From Bradyrhizobium sp. C9 (GTDB lineage Bacteria; Pseudomonadota; Alphaproteobacteria; Rhizobiales; Xanthobacteraceae), in the NCBI RefSeq assembly GCF_002532045.1, contig NZ_NWTG01000003.1, positions 512,550-576,549 on the forward strand: a stretch of DNA of 64,000 nucleotides, written 5' to 3'. Both the position numbers and the translations under genes were made by a program. Every line of letters starts with the position of its first letter. Positions within the stretch are counted from its first letter, which is position 1. This document shows, one piece after another, positions 16,805 through 25,184 of this stretch. The notes under the pieces were generated by a model that searched no databases, was not told where the DNA came from, and saw only the letters and a list, made by a program, of their open reading frames with translations.

Positions 16805-17719
16805 TCAGGCCGGAGCGCGGGCGGGCTTCCTGTATTCCGCGGTCTCGGCGCGAACCAGGTCGCAGAATTCGAGCGCAAGACGGCTGCGCGGCCGTTGCGA
16901 CGGAAACAGCAGCACGGTGGTGAGCTCCAGCCGCGGCTTGAACGGCTTGAGCACGATCCGGGTGCTGGCAAAATCCCGCGCCACGACGGGATCGACGATC
17001 GAGAAGCCCAGCCCCTGCGCAACCAGCGCGCAGCGCTGCATGCTGTACTGAATCTCGGCCACCGTTCTGACCTCGGCCCCGGCGTCTTCGAAGGCGCGTT
17101 CGAGGCGCGATCGGTGCGGCGCGCCCGGGGCCGGCGCAATCATCGCCTCGCCGTGCAGGTCTCTTGGCATGATCAATCGCTTGGAGCGCAGCCGGTGCTG
17201 GCGCGGCAGCACACAGATGGCGTCGGTCGTCATCAGCAGCTCGTCGTCGACCGCTGCAAAGCCCGACTGGGGTCGCGCCAGCCCGACATCGCACTGGCCC
17301 GCAGCAACGAGACTCCAGACCCGTTCAGGGCTATGCACGGCGACCGACAGCATGATGCCGGGGTTTTTCCTGGAGAAGTTGCTGACGATCCGCGGCATCA
17401 ACGAATAGGTGAATGCCGGAAGGCAGGCGATCCTCAGCGTCCCGCTGCCCCGCGCGCGAATGCCGCGCGCCGCACGCGCCAGATACTCGAGCCCGGCCTG
17501 GTTGCGCTCCACCTCATGCAGGAAGATCTCGCCTTCCGGCGTCAACGTGACGCCACCGCGTCCGCGTTCGAACAGCGCGAAGCCGATCTCGCGCTCCAGT
17601 CGCGCGATGGCGCGACTGACGAAGGGCTGCCCGATCCGCAGGCTCAGGGCGGCCTTGGTGATTCCGTTGTGACGCACGACCTCGCGAAACAGGTCAACGT
17701 GTCTCGGATTCAGGGACAT
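16805..17719 (-). CDS. LysR family transcriptional regulator
   Basis: This 304-residue LysR protein has the HTH MSLNPRHVDLFREVVRHNG, ITKAALSLRIGQPFVSRAIARLEREIGFALFERGRGGVTLT, then the periplasmic-binding-protein-like effector domain. The ATG at 17719 is preferred to a TTG two codons upstream. It is convergent with livF and divergent from the GNAT-like gene (68-base gap), which is the most likely target by position. The effector is unknown. Confidence 0.9.
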   Translation of the reverse strand: MSLNPRHVDLFREVVRHNGITKAALSLRIGQPFVSRAIARLEREIGFALFERGRGGVTLTPEGEIFLHEVERNQAGLEYLARAARGIRARGSGTLRIACLPAFTYSLMPRIVSNFSRKNPGIMLSVAVHSPERVWSLVAAGQCDVGLARPQSGFAAVDDELLMTTDAICVLPRQHRLRSKRLIMPRDLHGEAMIAPAPGAPHRSRLERAFEDAGAEVRTVAEIQYSMQRCALVAQGLGFSIVDPVVARDFASTRIVLKPFKPRLELTTVLLFPSQRPRSRLALEFCDLVRAETAEYRKPARAPA

Positions 17720-17787
17720 GACCAATCTGCATATGAACTGCCATTCCGGTCATTTGACGGCATGTTGGTTCGATGCGTCAATAGGGC

Positions 17788-18405
17788 ATGCAATTCGTAG
17801 ACAGTCATGCCGCCTTGGCCACCGACCGCATCCTGCTGGCCAGGATCCACGGTTCCGAGATCTCGCGGGTCAAGCTGCTCGGGGACGCCGGCATGCTTCG
17901 GCAGCTCGATCGCGGCGGCTCCGGCCAGGCGGCGACCGCGCGCATGGCAGCCACGCTGAGCTGTGCGAACGACACGGCCGCATTCGCGATCGAGGACGCC
18001 GGGTCAGGCGACATCATCGGCCTTACCGCTTTCGCGGCGCTCGAGCCGGACGAAAAGCGGGCGAGGCTTGCGCCGATCTGGAGCAGCGGACGGTTGGACG
18101 AGGTCCTGCTCATCAGCCACGTCGTGCATCTCATGACGCGGTATGCCTTCGAGGTGCTCGCCGTCGAGCGGGCCGAGGTGCATCTGGATTGGCGGCAGCG
18201 GCGTACGCTCGAGCTCTACACCGGCCTCGGCTTCCGCTGCGAAGGACGGCTTCGCGCCTATTTTGCCTGCGATCAAGGTCCATCCGCCGACGCTGCCGTC
18301 CTCGGCGTGGTACGCGCCGGATGGCCTGCCATCGCCGACCGACAGCGCCGGCTCCTTGCCAACGAGGCGTGGCACTGTCGGCTCCCGTCCGATCGTCCTC
18401 CATAG
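17788..18405 (+). CDS. GNAT-like N-acetyltransferase (tentative)
   Basis: The 205-residue soluble protein has a C-terminal pattern resembling RimJ/RimL-type GNATs: VERAEVHLDWRQRRTLELYTGLGFRCEGRLRAYF, where an Ser/Asn-x-x-A-x-x-x-Y-x-x-x-GF-x-x-EG-like segment is the acetyl-CoA end of the fold. The N-terminal half is divergent and no clear acetyl-CoA P-loop (Q/RxxGxG/A) is visible. ATG 17788 is close to the LysR promoter. The gene is convergent with the guanidine operon. If it is a GNAT, the substrate cannot be predicted. Confidence 0.55.
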   Translation: MQFVDSHAALATDRILLARIHGSEISRVKLLGDAGMLRQLDRGGSGQAATARMAATLSCANDTAAFAIEDAGSGDIIGLTAFAALEPDEKRARLAPIWSSGRLDEVLLISHVVHLMTRYAFEVLAVERAEVHLDWRQRRTLELYTGLGFRCEGRLRAYFACDQGPSADAAVLGVVRAGWPAIADRQRRLLANEAWHCRLPSDRPP

Positions 18406-18465
18406 CGCCATCACGGGGACAGGACCGCAGCAGATCGGCACGAGAGGCTCGTGACGCGGCCGAAT

Positions 18466-21400
18466 CTACTCCGGCCGGATCAATGCCACGACATCGCCCG
18501 CGCGCAAGGTCTGGCCGGGCTTGACCGGCACCGACGCAATGCGGCCCGCGCGCGGCGAATGCACTGATATCTCCATCTTCATGGACTCGATGATGGCGAG
18601 CACGTCGCCGGCTGCGACCACGGCGCCCTCCTCGGCCAGGATCTTCCAGATGTTGCCGGGCACCTCCGAGAACGCGCCGACCTGGCCGTCGGGAATGCCG
18701 GTCGAGACGGCACTCGCGTCGATCAACTCTGCGGGCGCCTCGTCGAGCTTCATCTCGCGCCAGCGCTGGCGCTCGGCATCGAACGCGGCCTGTTGCGTCG
18801 CCTTGAATGCCGCGATCGACGGCCGCACGTCGGCCAACGTCTTGGCATAGTCGGCATAGGAGAACTCGCCCTGCTCGATCCTGATGTCGTACTGCCCGTG
18901 CGGGAATGCGGCGCGCGCGTCCAAGAGCTCATCGGCATCGACCGGGAAGAAGCGGATCTTGTCGAAGAACCGCAGCAGCCACGGATGACCCGGTTCGAAC
19001 ACTTTCGTGGTGCGCCATGTGTTCCAGACCTGGATGGTGCGGCCGAACAGCTGGTAGCCGCCCGGCCCTTCCATGCCGTAGATGCACATATAGGCGCCGC
19101 CTATGCCGACCGCGTTCTCCGGCGTCCAGGTCCGCGCCGGGTTGTATTTCGTGGTCACGAGGCGATGCCGCGGATCGAGTGGGGTTGCCACCGGCGCACC
19201 GAGATAGACGTCGCCGAGGCCGAGCACGAAATAATCGGCGTCGAACACGATGCGGCGAACATCGTCCTCGCCGCCAAGCCCGTTGATGCGCCGGATGAAC
19301 TCGACATTCGACGGACACCACGGCGCATCGGCGCGGACCAGCTCCTGATACTTGCGCATCGCCAGCTCAGCCTCTGGATCCCGCCACGACAGCGGCAGAT
19401 GCACGGTCCGGCTCGGCACCCGCATGGCGTCGACCGGCGGCAATTCGCGTTCGATCCGCCTGAGCACGTCGAGCAGCTTCGTTCGCGACAGCGCCGTGCC
19501 GTCATAATGGATCTGCAGCGAGCGAATGCCGGGCGTCAGATCGATCAAGCCGCCGAGTTTTGCTTCCTCGAGCGCCTGCGCCAGCACATGGACGCGCAGC
19601 CGCAGCGCGATGTCGAGCTCCATCGGACCGTATTCGACCAGCAGATTGTCGTCGCCGGCGCGCCGATAGACCACCGGGATCGGGCCGTCATCATGGCGCC
19701 CGACGATGGCCGAGCCGAGCTCGGGCGCGCGCAACACGGTGGGGCCGACAACAGGATCGTCGCGTCGAGCCGGAACGAAGCGGACGGTGTCGCCGGGCCG
19801 GAGCTGGCCGACCTTCCAGAGCTCGTCGCGCGCGACGACCGCCGGACAGACGAAGCCACCGAGACTCGGTCCGTCCGGCCCCAGAATGATCGGCATGTCG
19901 CCGGTGAAGTCGATCGAGCCGACCGCATAGGCGTTGTCGTGGATGTTCGACGGATGCAGCCCGGCCTCGCCGCCATCGGCGCGCGCCCAGCGCGGCTTCG
20001 GACCGATCAGCCGCACGCCGGTCCGCGCACTGTTGAAGTGCACCTCATAGCTCGACGCAAACAGCGTTTCGATGTCCTCGTCGAGGAAGAAATCCGGCGC
20101 GCCATGCGGGCCATAGACCACGCCGATCTGCCACGCCGAAGTCAGCTCCGGCCGCTCGTCCTCCGCAGCGCGCCGCGGCGCGGCAAGGCTCGGCGGCTCG
20201 GCGCCGACATGCAGCACGTCGCCGGCCTTGAGCGAGCCCGTCGCATGGCCGCCGAACGCGCCGAGCGCGAACACGGCGCGCGAGCCCAGAATCTCGGGCA
20301 CGTCAATGCCGCCACGCACGGCGAGATACGCGCGCTGGCCCGGGCCCCTGATGCTGCCGATGACGAGCGTCTGGCCGGCGCGCACCGCAACCGGCTCGTC
20401 ATACGCGACGTCGACGCCGTCAAGCGACGCCTTCATCTGCGCACCCGCAAGCGCGACGATTGCATCGGTGTTGAAGCGCAAGGTGGGTCCGTTGACCGTC
20501 AGCTCCAGCGCGGTCGTGGTCTCCGAATTGCCGACCACGCGGTTGGCGAGACGAAACGAGCGCTCGTCCATCGGCCCGCTCGGCGGCACGCCGACATGCC
20601 AGAGATGCAGGCGGCCGGGCAATTCCTGCACCCCGCTCTGCGCACCCGGTGCGACGACGTCGATGGTGCGTGGACGATAGGCGAACGCGCCGAGCACGCT
20701 GGTCGCGACCTGACCGCTGCGGAACACGTCGGATGCGGCGATCGCACGCAGATAATCCAGATTGGTCTCGATGCCGGCTACGACAGTGCCATCCAGCGCC
20801 TGCGTGAGCTTCGCGATCGCGGCCTCGCGCGTCTCGCCCGAGACGATGATCTTGGCCAGCATCGGATCGTAGAACGGCGACACCTCCGTGCCGGTCTCGA
20901 TCCAGCCGTCGATCCGCGCGTCCGTCGAAAAACTGACCTGCGTCAGCCGGCCCGCGCTCGGGCGAAAGCCCGCGCCCGGATTCTCGGCATAGAGCCGCAC
21001 CTCGATCGCCGCGCCCTTTGGCGCCAGCGTGCCGGCCTGGCCGAGCACGTCCTCGCCGGCTGCCTGCCGGATCATCCATTCGACCAGATCGACGCCAGTG
21101 ACCTGCTCGGTGACGGGATGCTCGACCTGGAGCCGGGTGTTCACCTCAAGAAAGTAAAAGTCCTCGCGCGCGACGTCATAGATGAACTCCACCGTGCCGG
21201 CGGATTCATAAGCAACTGCCTTGCCGAGCGAGACCGCGGCCGCGTGCAGCCGCCGCCTGATCTCGGCGGAGAGTCCGGGCGCCGGCGTCTCCTCAAAGAC
21301 CTTTTGGTTGCGCCGCTGCAGCGAGCAATCGCGCTCGCCGAGCGCGACCACATCGCCCTTGCCGTTGCCGAAGATCTGCACCTCGATGTGGCGGGCCTGG

Positions 21401-22008
21401 GCAACGAACCGCTCGAGATAGACCCGGGCATCGCCGAAGCTCGCCCGCGCCGTGCGCTGCACCGATTCGAACCGCTCGCGCAGCGTTGCCATGTCGTGGC
21501 AGAGCTGCATGCCGATGCCGCCGCCGCCCGCCGTGCTCTTCAGCATCACGGGAAAGCCGATCGCTTCGGCCTGTTGCACCGCCTCGTCGATGGTCTCGAG
21601 CAGGCCGGAGCCGGGCAGCAGCGGCACGCCGCTGCGCTCGGCGATCTCGCGCGCGCGGTGCTTGAGGCCGAAGGCGTCGAGATGCTCAGGCCGCGGCCCG
21701 ATGAATTTGATGCCATGCTCGGCAAGCCGCTCGGCAAAGCGGCGGTTCTCCGACAGGAAGCCGTAACCCGGATGCACCGCCTCGGCGCCCGTCGCGAGGC
21801 ACGCCGCCATGATCGCATCGGCGTTGAGATAGCTCTCGGCAGCCGGCGCCGGGCCAATGCGTACCGCCTCGTCAGCCTCCAGCACCGGCCGGGTGAAGCG
21901 GTCGGCGTCGGAATAGACCGCGACCGAGCCGATACCCATGCGGTGCAATGTCTTTCCGATCCGCCCGGCGATCTCGCCGCGGTTGGCAATCAGGACCTTG
22001 CTGAACAT
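18466..22008 (-). CDS. Guanidine carboxylase / urea carboxylase (biotin-dependent), no amidase domain
   Basis: The 1180-residue biotin enzyme has three parts. A biotin carboxylase occupies about 1-450 (MFSKVLIANRGEIAGRI; ATP-grasp loop KSTAGGGGIGM; EVNTRLQVEHPVTE). A carboxyltransferase of KipA- and KipI-like domains covers about 460-1090 (HVGVPPSGPMDERSFRLAN; LGAFGGHATG; TPGIRSLQIHYDG; YMCIYGMEGPGGYQLFGRT). A biotinyl domain ends the chain with IESMKMEI, whose Lys takes biotin. Enzymes of this type were long called urea carboxylase; those behind a guanidine-I riboswitch and beside two DUF1989 genes are guanidine carboxylases, making carboxyguanidine with ATP and bicarbonate. Unlike fungal urea amidolyase it lacks the N-terminal allophanate hydrolase. 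It is the last gene of the operon. Confidence 0.93.
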   Translation of the reverse strand: MFSKVLIANRGEIAGRIGKTLHRMGIGSVAVYSDADRFTRPVLEADEAVRIGPAPAAESYLNADAIMAACLATGAEAVHPGYGFLSENRRFAERLAEHGIKFIGPRPEHLDAFGLKHRAREIAERSGVPLLPGSGLLETIDEAVQQAEAIGFPVMLKSTAGGGGIGMQLCHDMATLRERFESVQRTARASFGDARVYLERFVAQARHIEVQIFGNGKGDVVALGERDCSLQRRNQKVFEETPAPGLSAEIRRRLHAAAVSLGKAVAYESAGTVEFIYDVAREDFYFLEVNTRLQVEHPVTEQVTGVDLVEWMIRQAAGEDVLGQAGTLAPKGAAIEVRLYAENPGAGFRPSAGRLTQVSFSTDARIDGWIETGTEVSPFYDPMLAKIIVSGETREAAIAKLTQALDGTVVAGIETNLDYLRAIAASDVFRSGQVATSVLGAFAYRPRTIDVVAPGAQSGVQELPGRLHLWHVGVPPSGPMDERSFRLANRVVGNSETTTALELTVNGPTLRFNTDAIVALAGAQMKASLDGVDVAYDEPVAVRAGQTLVIGSIRGPGQRAYLAVRGGIDVPEILGSRAVFALGAFGGHATGSLKAGDVLHVGAEPPSLAAPRRAAEDERPELTSAWQIGVVYGPHGAPDFFLDEDIETLFASSYEVHFNSARTGVRLIGPKPRWARADGGEAGLHPSNIHDNAYAVGSIDFTGDMPIILGPDGPSLGGFVCPAVVARDELWKVGQLRPGDTVRFVPARRDDPVVGPTVLRAPELGSAIVGRHDDGPIPVVYRRAGDDNLLVEYGPMELDIALRLRVHVLAQALEEAKLGGLIDLTPGIRSLQIHYDGTALSRTKLLDVLRRIERELPPVDAMRVPSRTVHLPLSWRDPEAELAMRKYQELVRADAPWCPSNVEFIRRINGLGGEDDVRRIVFDADYFVLGLGDVYLGAPVATPLDPRHRLVTTKYNPARTWTPENAVGIGGAYMCIYGMEGPGGYQLFGRTIQVWNTWRTTKVFEPGHPWLLRFFDKIRFFPVDADELLDARAAFPHGQYDIRIEQGEFSYADYAKTLADVRPSIAAFKATQQAAFDAERQRWREMKLDEAPAELIDASAVSTGIPDGQVGAFSEVPGNIWKILAEEGAVVAAGDVLAIIESMKMEISVHSPRAGRIASVPVKPGQTLRAGDVVALIRPE

Positions 22009-22011
22009 GCC

Positions 22012-22650
22012 TCACGCCTCCGGCTCGAAGATCGTGACCTGTACCGGCGTCGGGAAGAAGCCGTTGCAGGGATTGTTGATCTGTGGGCAGTTCGAGATCA
22101 GGCACAGCACGTCCATCTCGGCGACCAGCTCGATTGCATCGCCGGGCTTGGAGACGCCGTCGACCACGGTGAAATTGCCGGCGGGATCGATCGGCACGTT
22201 CATGAAGAAGTTCAAATTCGGCACGATGTCGCGCTTCGACATGCCGTATTTCGCAGCCTCGATCACGAAATTCTCGCGGCAGGCGTGCTGGTAGCGGGTC
22301 TGGTGCCCGAACCGCACGGTGTTGCTCTCGCAGGAACAGGCGCCCGCCGACGTATCGTGCAGGCCGCAACTGTCAGCGGTGACGCGCAACATCACCCGGC
22401 CCTCGTTGGACATGATCCGGGTGCCGAGCCCGACATAGGCCGAGCCCTGCGCGCGCAGCGTATCCTGCCCGCTGTAGCGCTCCTGATAGTCGTCCGCACG
22501 ATAGAACAGTGTATCGACCGCCTGCTGGCCATGGGTGTCCGTAATCCGCAGCGTCTGGCCCTTGCGGATAACGGCCGACCACGGCTTGCGTGCGGGAATT
22601 TCCGCGTCCAGAACGATCCGGCCGCGGGTCTGGGCGGATTGCACGGTCAT
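22012..22650 (-). CDS. Carboxyguanidine deiminase subunit (urea carboxylase-associated family 1, DUF1989)
   Basis: This 212-residue DUF1989 protein is the type annotated UAAP1. Visible family features are AWSAVIRKGQTLRITD-like N-terminal sequence, GQQAVDTLFYRADDYQERYS, a Cys-rich centre (GACSCESNTVRFGHQTRYQHACRENF) likely to bind metal, and NVPIDPAGNFTVVDGVSKPGDAIEL. Work on guanidine-using bacteria showed the two DUF1989 proteins form a deiminase (CgdAB) that turns carboxyguanidine into allophanate and ammonia. It overlaps the upstream partner gene by ATGA (22647-22650) and lies three bases before the carboxylase start. Confidence 0.88.
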   Translation of the reverse strand: MTVQSAQTRGRIVLDAEIPARKPWSAVIRKGQTLRITDTHGQQAVDTLFYRADDYQERYSGQDTLRAQGSAYVGLGTRIMSNEGRVMLRVTADSCGLHDTSAGACSCESNTVRFGHQTRYQHACRENFVIEAAKYGMSKRDIVPNLNFFMNVPIDPAGNFTVVDGVSKPGDAIELVAEMDVLCLISNCPQINNPCNGFFPTPVQVTIFEPEA

Positions 22651-23492
22651 CGCACGGCTCCTTCGCTCGTCTCGCCGAGATACAGCGCATTGTTCTCATA
22701 GGCTCGGATCGCCTCGGCCGTCGCGGTGCGGCACAGATCATCGGCCGCGGGCTTGGTTGCGCGGTAGCGCACGACTTCCACGCTCGCTCGCGGATAGCCT
22801 TGCGCTGGATCGAGCGGATGCGGACAGTTCGACAGCGCAATCAGCAGGTCCATCTCCGCGCGCAGATCGACGAAATCTCCCTTTTGCCGGCGCGCGCCGG
22901 ACCAGACAAACTTGCCGTCCGCGTCGATCGCGACCGGTGCAAAGAAGCAGACGCAGGGATGGACGTCACGGCGATCGAGCCCGAGCTTGGCCGCGGCGAG
23001 GATGAAATTGTCGCGCGTGTTGCGGTGATTCCCTTCGCCGTATTTCGCGAGGTTGGTCGCAGCCGTCGAGCCGCCCACTACGGCATCATGCGCAGCGCTG
23101 CTGTCCTCGGTGATGCCAAGCAGCGCGCGGCCCATATCCGATAGCAGCACGCGGCCCTTCTGAAGCCGCGCCGCCCACTGCACCTTGATGGTGTCGGCGT
23201 GGTTGAGCCGCTCGGTGGCGTCGGCGCTGTTCCAGGCGAGCAGGCTGACGGTCGATGTCCCCGACGTATTGACGATGCGCAGCGTGTCGCCGCGGTTCAG
23301 CCGGGTGGTCCAGTACCAGCCGGCCGGAATCACCTCGCGATGGATGATCGCATCGGCGGCGATCGGCGCCGCGTCGCGTGCGGTCGGCGCCGGCAGCGCC
23401 CGCGGCGCGTGCTCCTGCCCTGCCGATTTCAGCTCGTTGTAGCGCCTTGTATGCGCCGCGATCTCGGCCTTCTGTTCCTCTGTGAGGATCAT
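22647..23492 (-). CDS. Carboxyguanidine deiminase subunit (urea carboxylase-associated family 2, DUF1989)
   Basis: This 281-residue DUF1989 protein is the larger partner, annotated UAAP2. Family stretches are EVIPAGWYWTTRLNRGDTLRIVNTSGTSTVSLLAWNSADATERLNHADTIKVQW, RVLLSDMGRALLGITEDS, NTRDNFILAAAKLGLDRRDVHPCVCFFAPV and LLIALSNCPHPLDPA. The N-terminal 40 residues (EEQKAEIAAHTRRYNELKSAG) are a helical extension typical of this type. With 22012-22650 it should make the heteromeric carboxyguanidine deiminase. It is coupled by ATGA overlaps on both sides. Confidence 0.88.
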   Translation of the reverse strand: MILTEEQKAEIAAHTRRYNELKSAGQEHAPRALPAPTARDAAPIAADAIIHREVIPAGWYWTTRLNRGDTLRIVNTSGTSTVSLLAWNSADATERLNHADTIKVQWAARLQKGRVLLSDMGRALLGITEDSSAAHDAVVGGSTAATNLAKYGEGNHRNTRDNFILAAAKLGLDRRDVHPCVCFFAPVAIDADGKFVWSGARRQKGDFVDLRAEMDLLIALSNCPHPLDPAQGYPRASVEVVRYRATKPAADDLCRTATAEAIRAYENNALYLGETSEGAVR

Positions 23493-24322
23493 GGTTGCTC
23501 CTTCAAGACGAGAGCGCCGGGCCGTCCCGGCTGATGCTCCTGGTCTGACCGGGTCGTCCCGATCGGAGCTGGTTGAACTGATGACCGCGGCTCCGCGCTG
23601 CGGCGTGGGAAGATCTCGAGGTCGCGCGACACGGTGGCGCCATAACGCTCGCGCTCTTCGGGCCGGTTGCGCGACCGCTCCAGCGCGATCACCCGCGTCG
23701 CGAGCCCGAACGCTTCGCTGAGGTCGTGCGTGACCATCACGACCGTCAAATGGGTCTCGTTCCAGAGCCGCTTCATGAGCAGATGAATGTCGGCGCGGAT
23801 GCCCGGATCGAGCGCGCCGAACGGCTCGTCGAGCAGCAGGATCTTCGGCCCACGCATGATCGCCTGCGCCAGCGCGAGGCGCTGCTGCATGCCGCCCGAC
23901 AGCGCGGACGGATACTTGCCCTCCTGACCGGCGAGCCCGACTTCCGCGAGCAGCGCCATGGCGTCGTCGGTGGCGGCGCGGCGCGCGGCGCCGAACAGCC
24001 GGGCCATGAATTTTGCGTCACGCAGTTCACGGCCGAGCAGGACGTTCTGCAGCACGGTCAGATGCGGAAACACCGAGTAGCGCTGGAACACCACGCTGCG
24101 ATCGGCATCCGGCTCGCCGGGCAACGGCTTGCCGTCGACCAAAATCTGCCCGCGGCTCGGTTGCTCCTCTCCGAGCAGCATCCGCAGCAGCGTGGTCTTG
24201 CCGCAACCGGACGGACCGACCAGCGCGATGAAGGCGCGCGGCTCGACCTCCATCGTGATGCGCTCGAGCACGATGTGGTCGCCATATTCCTTCCAGACGT
24301 CGTCAAACCGGATCGCGCTCAT
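23489..24322 (-). CDS. NitT/TauT-type ABC transporter ATP-binding protein (guanidine operon)
   Basis: The 277-residue ATPase has Walker A GPSGCGKTT, Q-loop VFQRYSVFPHLTVLQNVLLG, signature LSGGMQQRLALAQAI, Walker B ILLLDEPFGALDP and switch His in MVTHDLSEAF: a complete, canonical site of the nitrate/taurine/sulfonate subfamily. ATG 24322 lies in an ATGA overlap with the permease stop; the longer frame upstream lies inside the permease. It ends with a polar tail of about 50 residues. The operon context points to import of guanidine or a guanidino compound. Confidence 0.92.
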   Translation of the reverse strand: MSAIRFDDVWKEYGDHIVLERITMEVEPRAFIALVGPSGCGKTTLLRMLLGEEQPSRGQILVDGKPLPGEPDADRSVVFQRYSVFPHLTVLQNVLLGRELRDAKFMARLFGAARRAATDDAMALLAEVGLAGQEGKYPSALSGGMQQRLALAQAIMRGPKILLLDEPFGALDPGIRADIHLLMKRLWNETHLTVVMVTHDLSEAFGLATRVIALERSRNRPEERERYGATVSRDLEIFPRRSAEPRSSVQPAPIGTTRSDQEHQPGRPGALVLKEQP

Positions 24323-25137
24323 TCCGCCCTCACCGAGGCAAACCAGGGAAACGCCTTGCGTTGCAGGACGCGCAGGCCGACATCGATCAGGAACGCCAGC
24401 AGCGTGATCCAGGCGACGTAGGGGATGATGACGTCCATCGCGAGATAGCGGCGCACCAGGAAGATCCGGTAGCCGAGCCCGGAGTCGGATGCGATCGCTT
24501 CGGCCGCGATCAGGAACAGCCATGCGGGCCCCAGTTGCAGCCGCAGCACGTCGATCAGCCGCGGCAGGGTTTGCGGCATCGCGACACGCAGCGCGATCTG
24601 CCAGGTCGAGGCGCCGAGCGTCTGCGCCTTGACGATCTGCTCACGCGGCAGCTCCTGCACCTTCATGGCGAGGTCGCGGATCATACAGGGAAGCGTCCCG
24701 ATCACGATCAGCGCAATTTTCGAATTCTCCCCGAGGCCCATCACGATGAACAGGATCGGCAACAGCGCCAGCGGCGGCACCATCGAAGTCACCGACACGA
24801 ACGGCCCGAGCAGGGCATTGGCGCCCGGCAACAGTCCGATCACGATGCCGAGCACCAGCGCCGCCACCGTCGAGATCGCCAGCGCCGACCCCAGCCGCCC
24901 GAGGCTGGCGACGGTGTCGGACGCCATCAGATAGCTGCCGGTGCGCGGATCGACCTCGAACGCCATCTGCTTGACCGCCTGCACCATGCTGGGCAGCGCC
25001 GGCAGCAGCTTGTCGTTCGGGTTCTGCGCGAGCCGCGCGCTGGAGCCGGCGAAGTAGGCGATTGCGACCAACAGGAACGGCAGCGCGAGCAGATAGAATC
25101 GCGTCTGCCGTCCCGGCCGTATGTTCACAAGTCGCAT
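24319..25137 (-). CDS. NitT/TauT-type ABC transporter permease (guanidine operon)
   Basis: The 272-residue inner-membrane protein has six hydrophobic helices (FYLLALPFLLVAIAYFAG; LGSALAISTVAALVLGIVIGLLPGAN; MVPPLALLPILFIVMGLG; IALIVIGTLPCMIRDLAMKVQELP; LGPAWLFLIAAEAIAS; VIIPYVAWITLLAFLIDVGL). The EAA loop is QTLGASTWQIALRVAMPQTLPRLIDVLR. This matches the SsuC/TauC permease class. It is coupled to the ATPase gene by ATGA. Confidence 0.92.
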   Translation of the reverse strand: MRLVNIRPGRQTRFYLLALPFLLVAIAYFAGSSARLAQNPNDKLLPALPSMVQAVKQMAFEVDPRTGSYLMASDTVASLGRLGSALAISTVAALVLGIVIGLLPGANALLGPFVSVTSMVPPLALLPILFIVMGLGENSKIALIVIGTLPCMIRDLAMKVQELPREQIVKAQTLGASTWQIALRVAMPQTLPRLIDVLRLQLGPAWLFLIAAEAIASDSGLGYRIFLVRRYLAMDVIIPYVAWITLLAFLIDVGLRVLQRKAFPWFASVRAE

Positions 25138-25184
25138 CGTCGGCTCCTGTCTGAGGACGGCGTTGTGCGGGTCAGAGCTTGCCT

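Noticed and set aside
18793..22701. Very long open frame on the plus strand opposite the carboxylase (about 1300 codons)
   Set aside because: It is the antisense shadow of a real GC-rich gene; the minus frame has clear biotin-carboxylase and biotinyl motifs, while the plus frame is Arg/His/Asp-rich with no family features.
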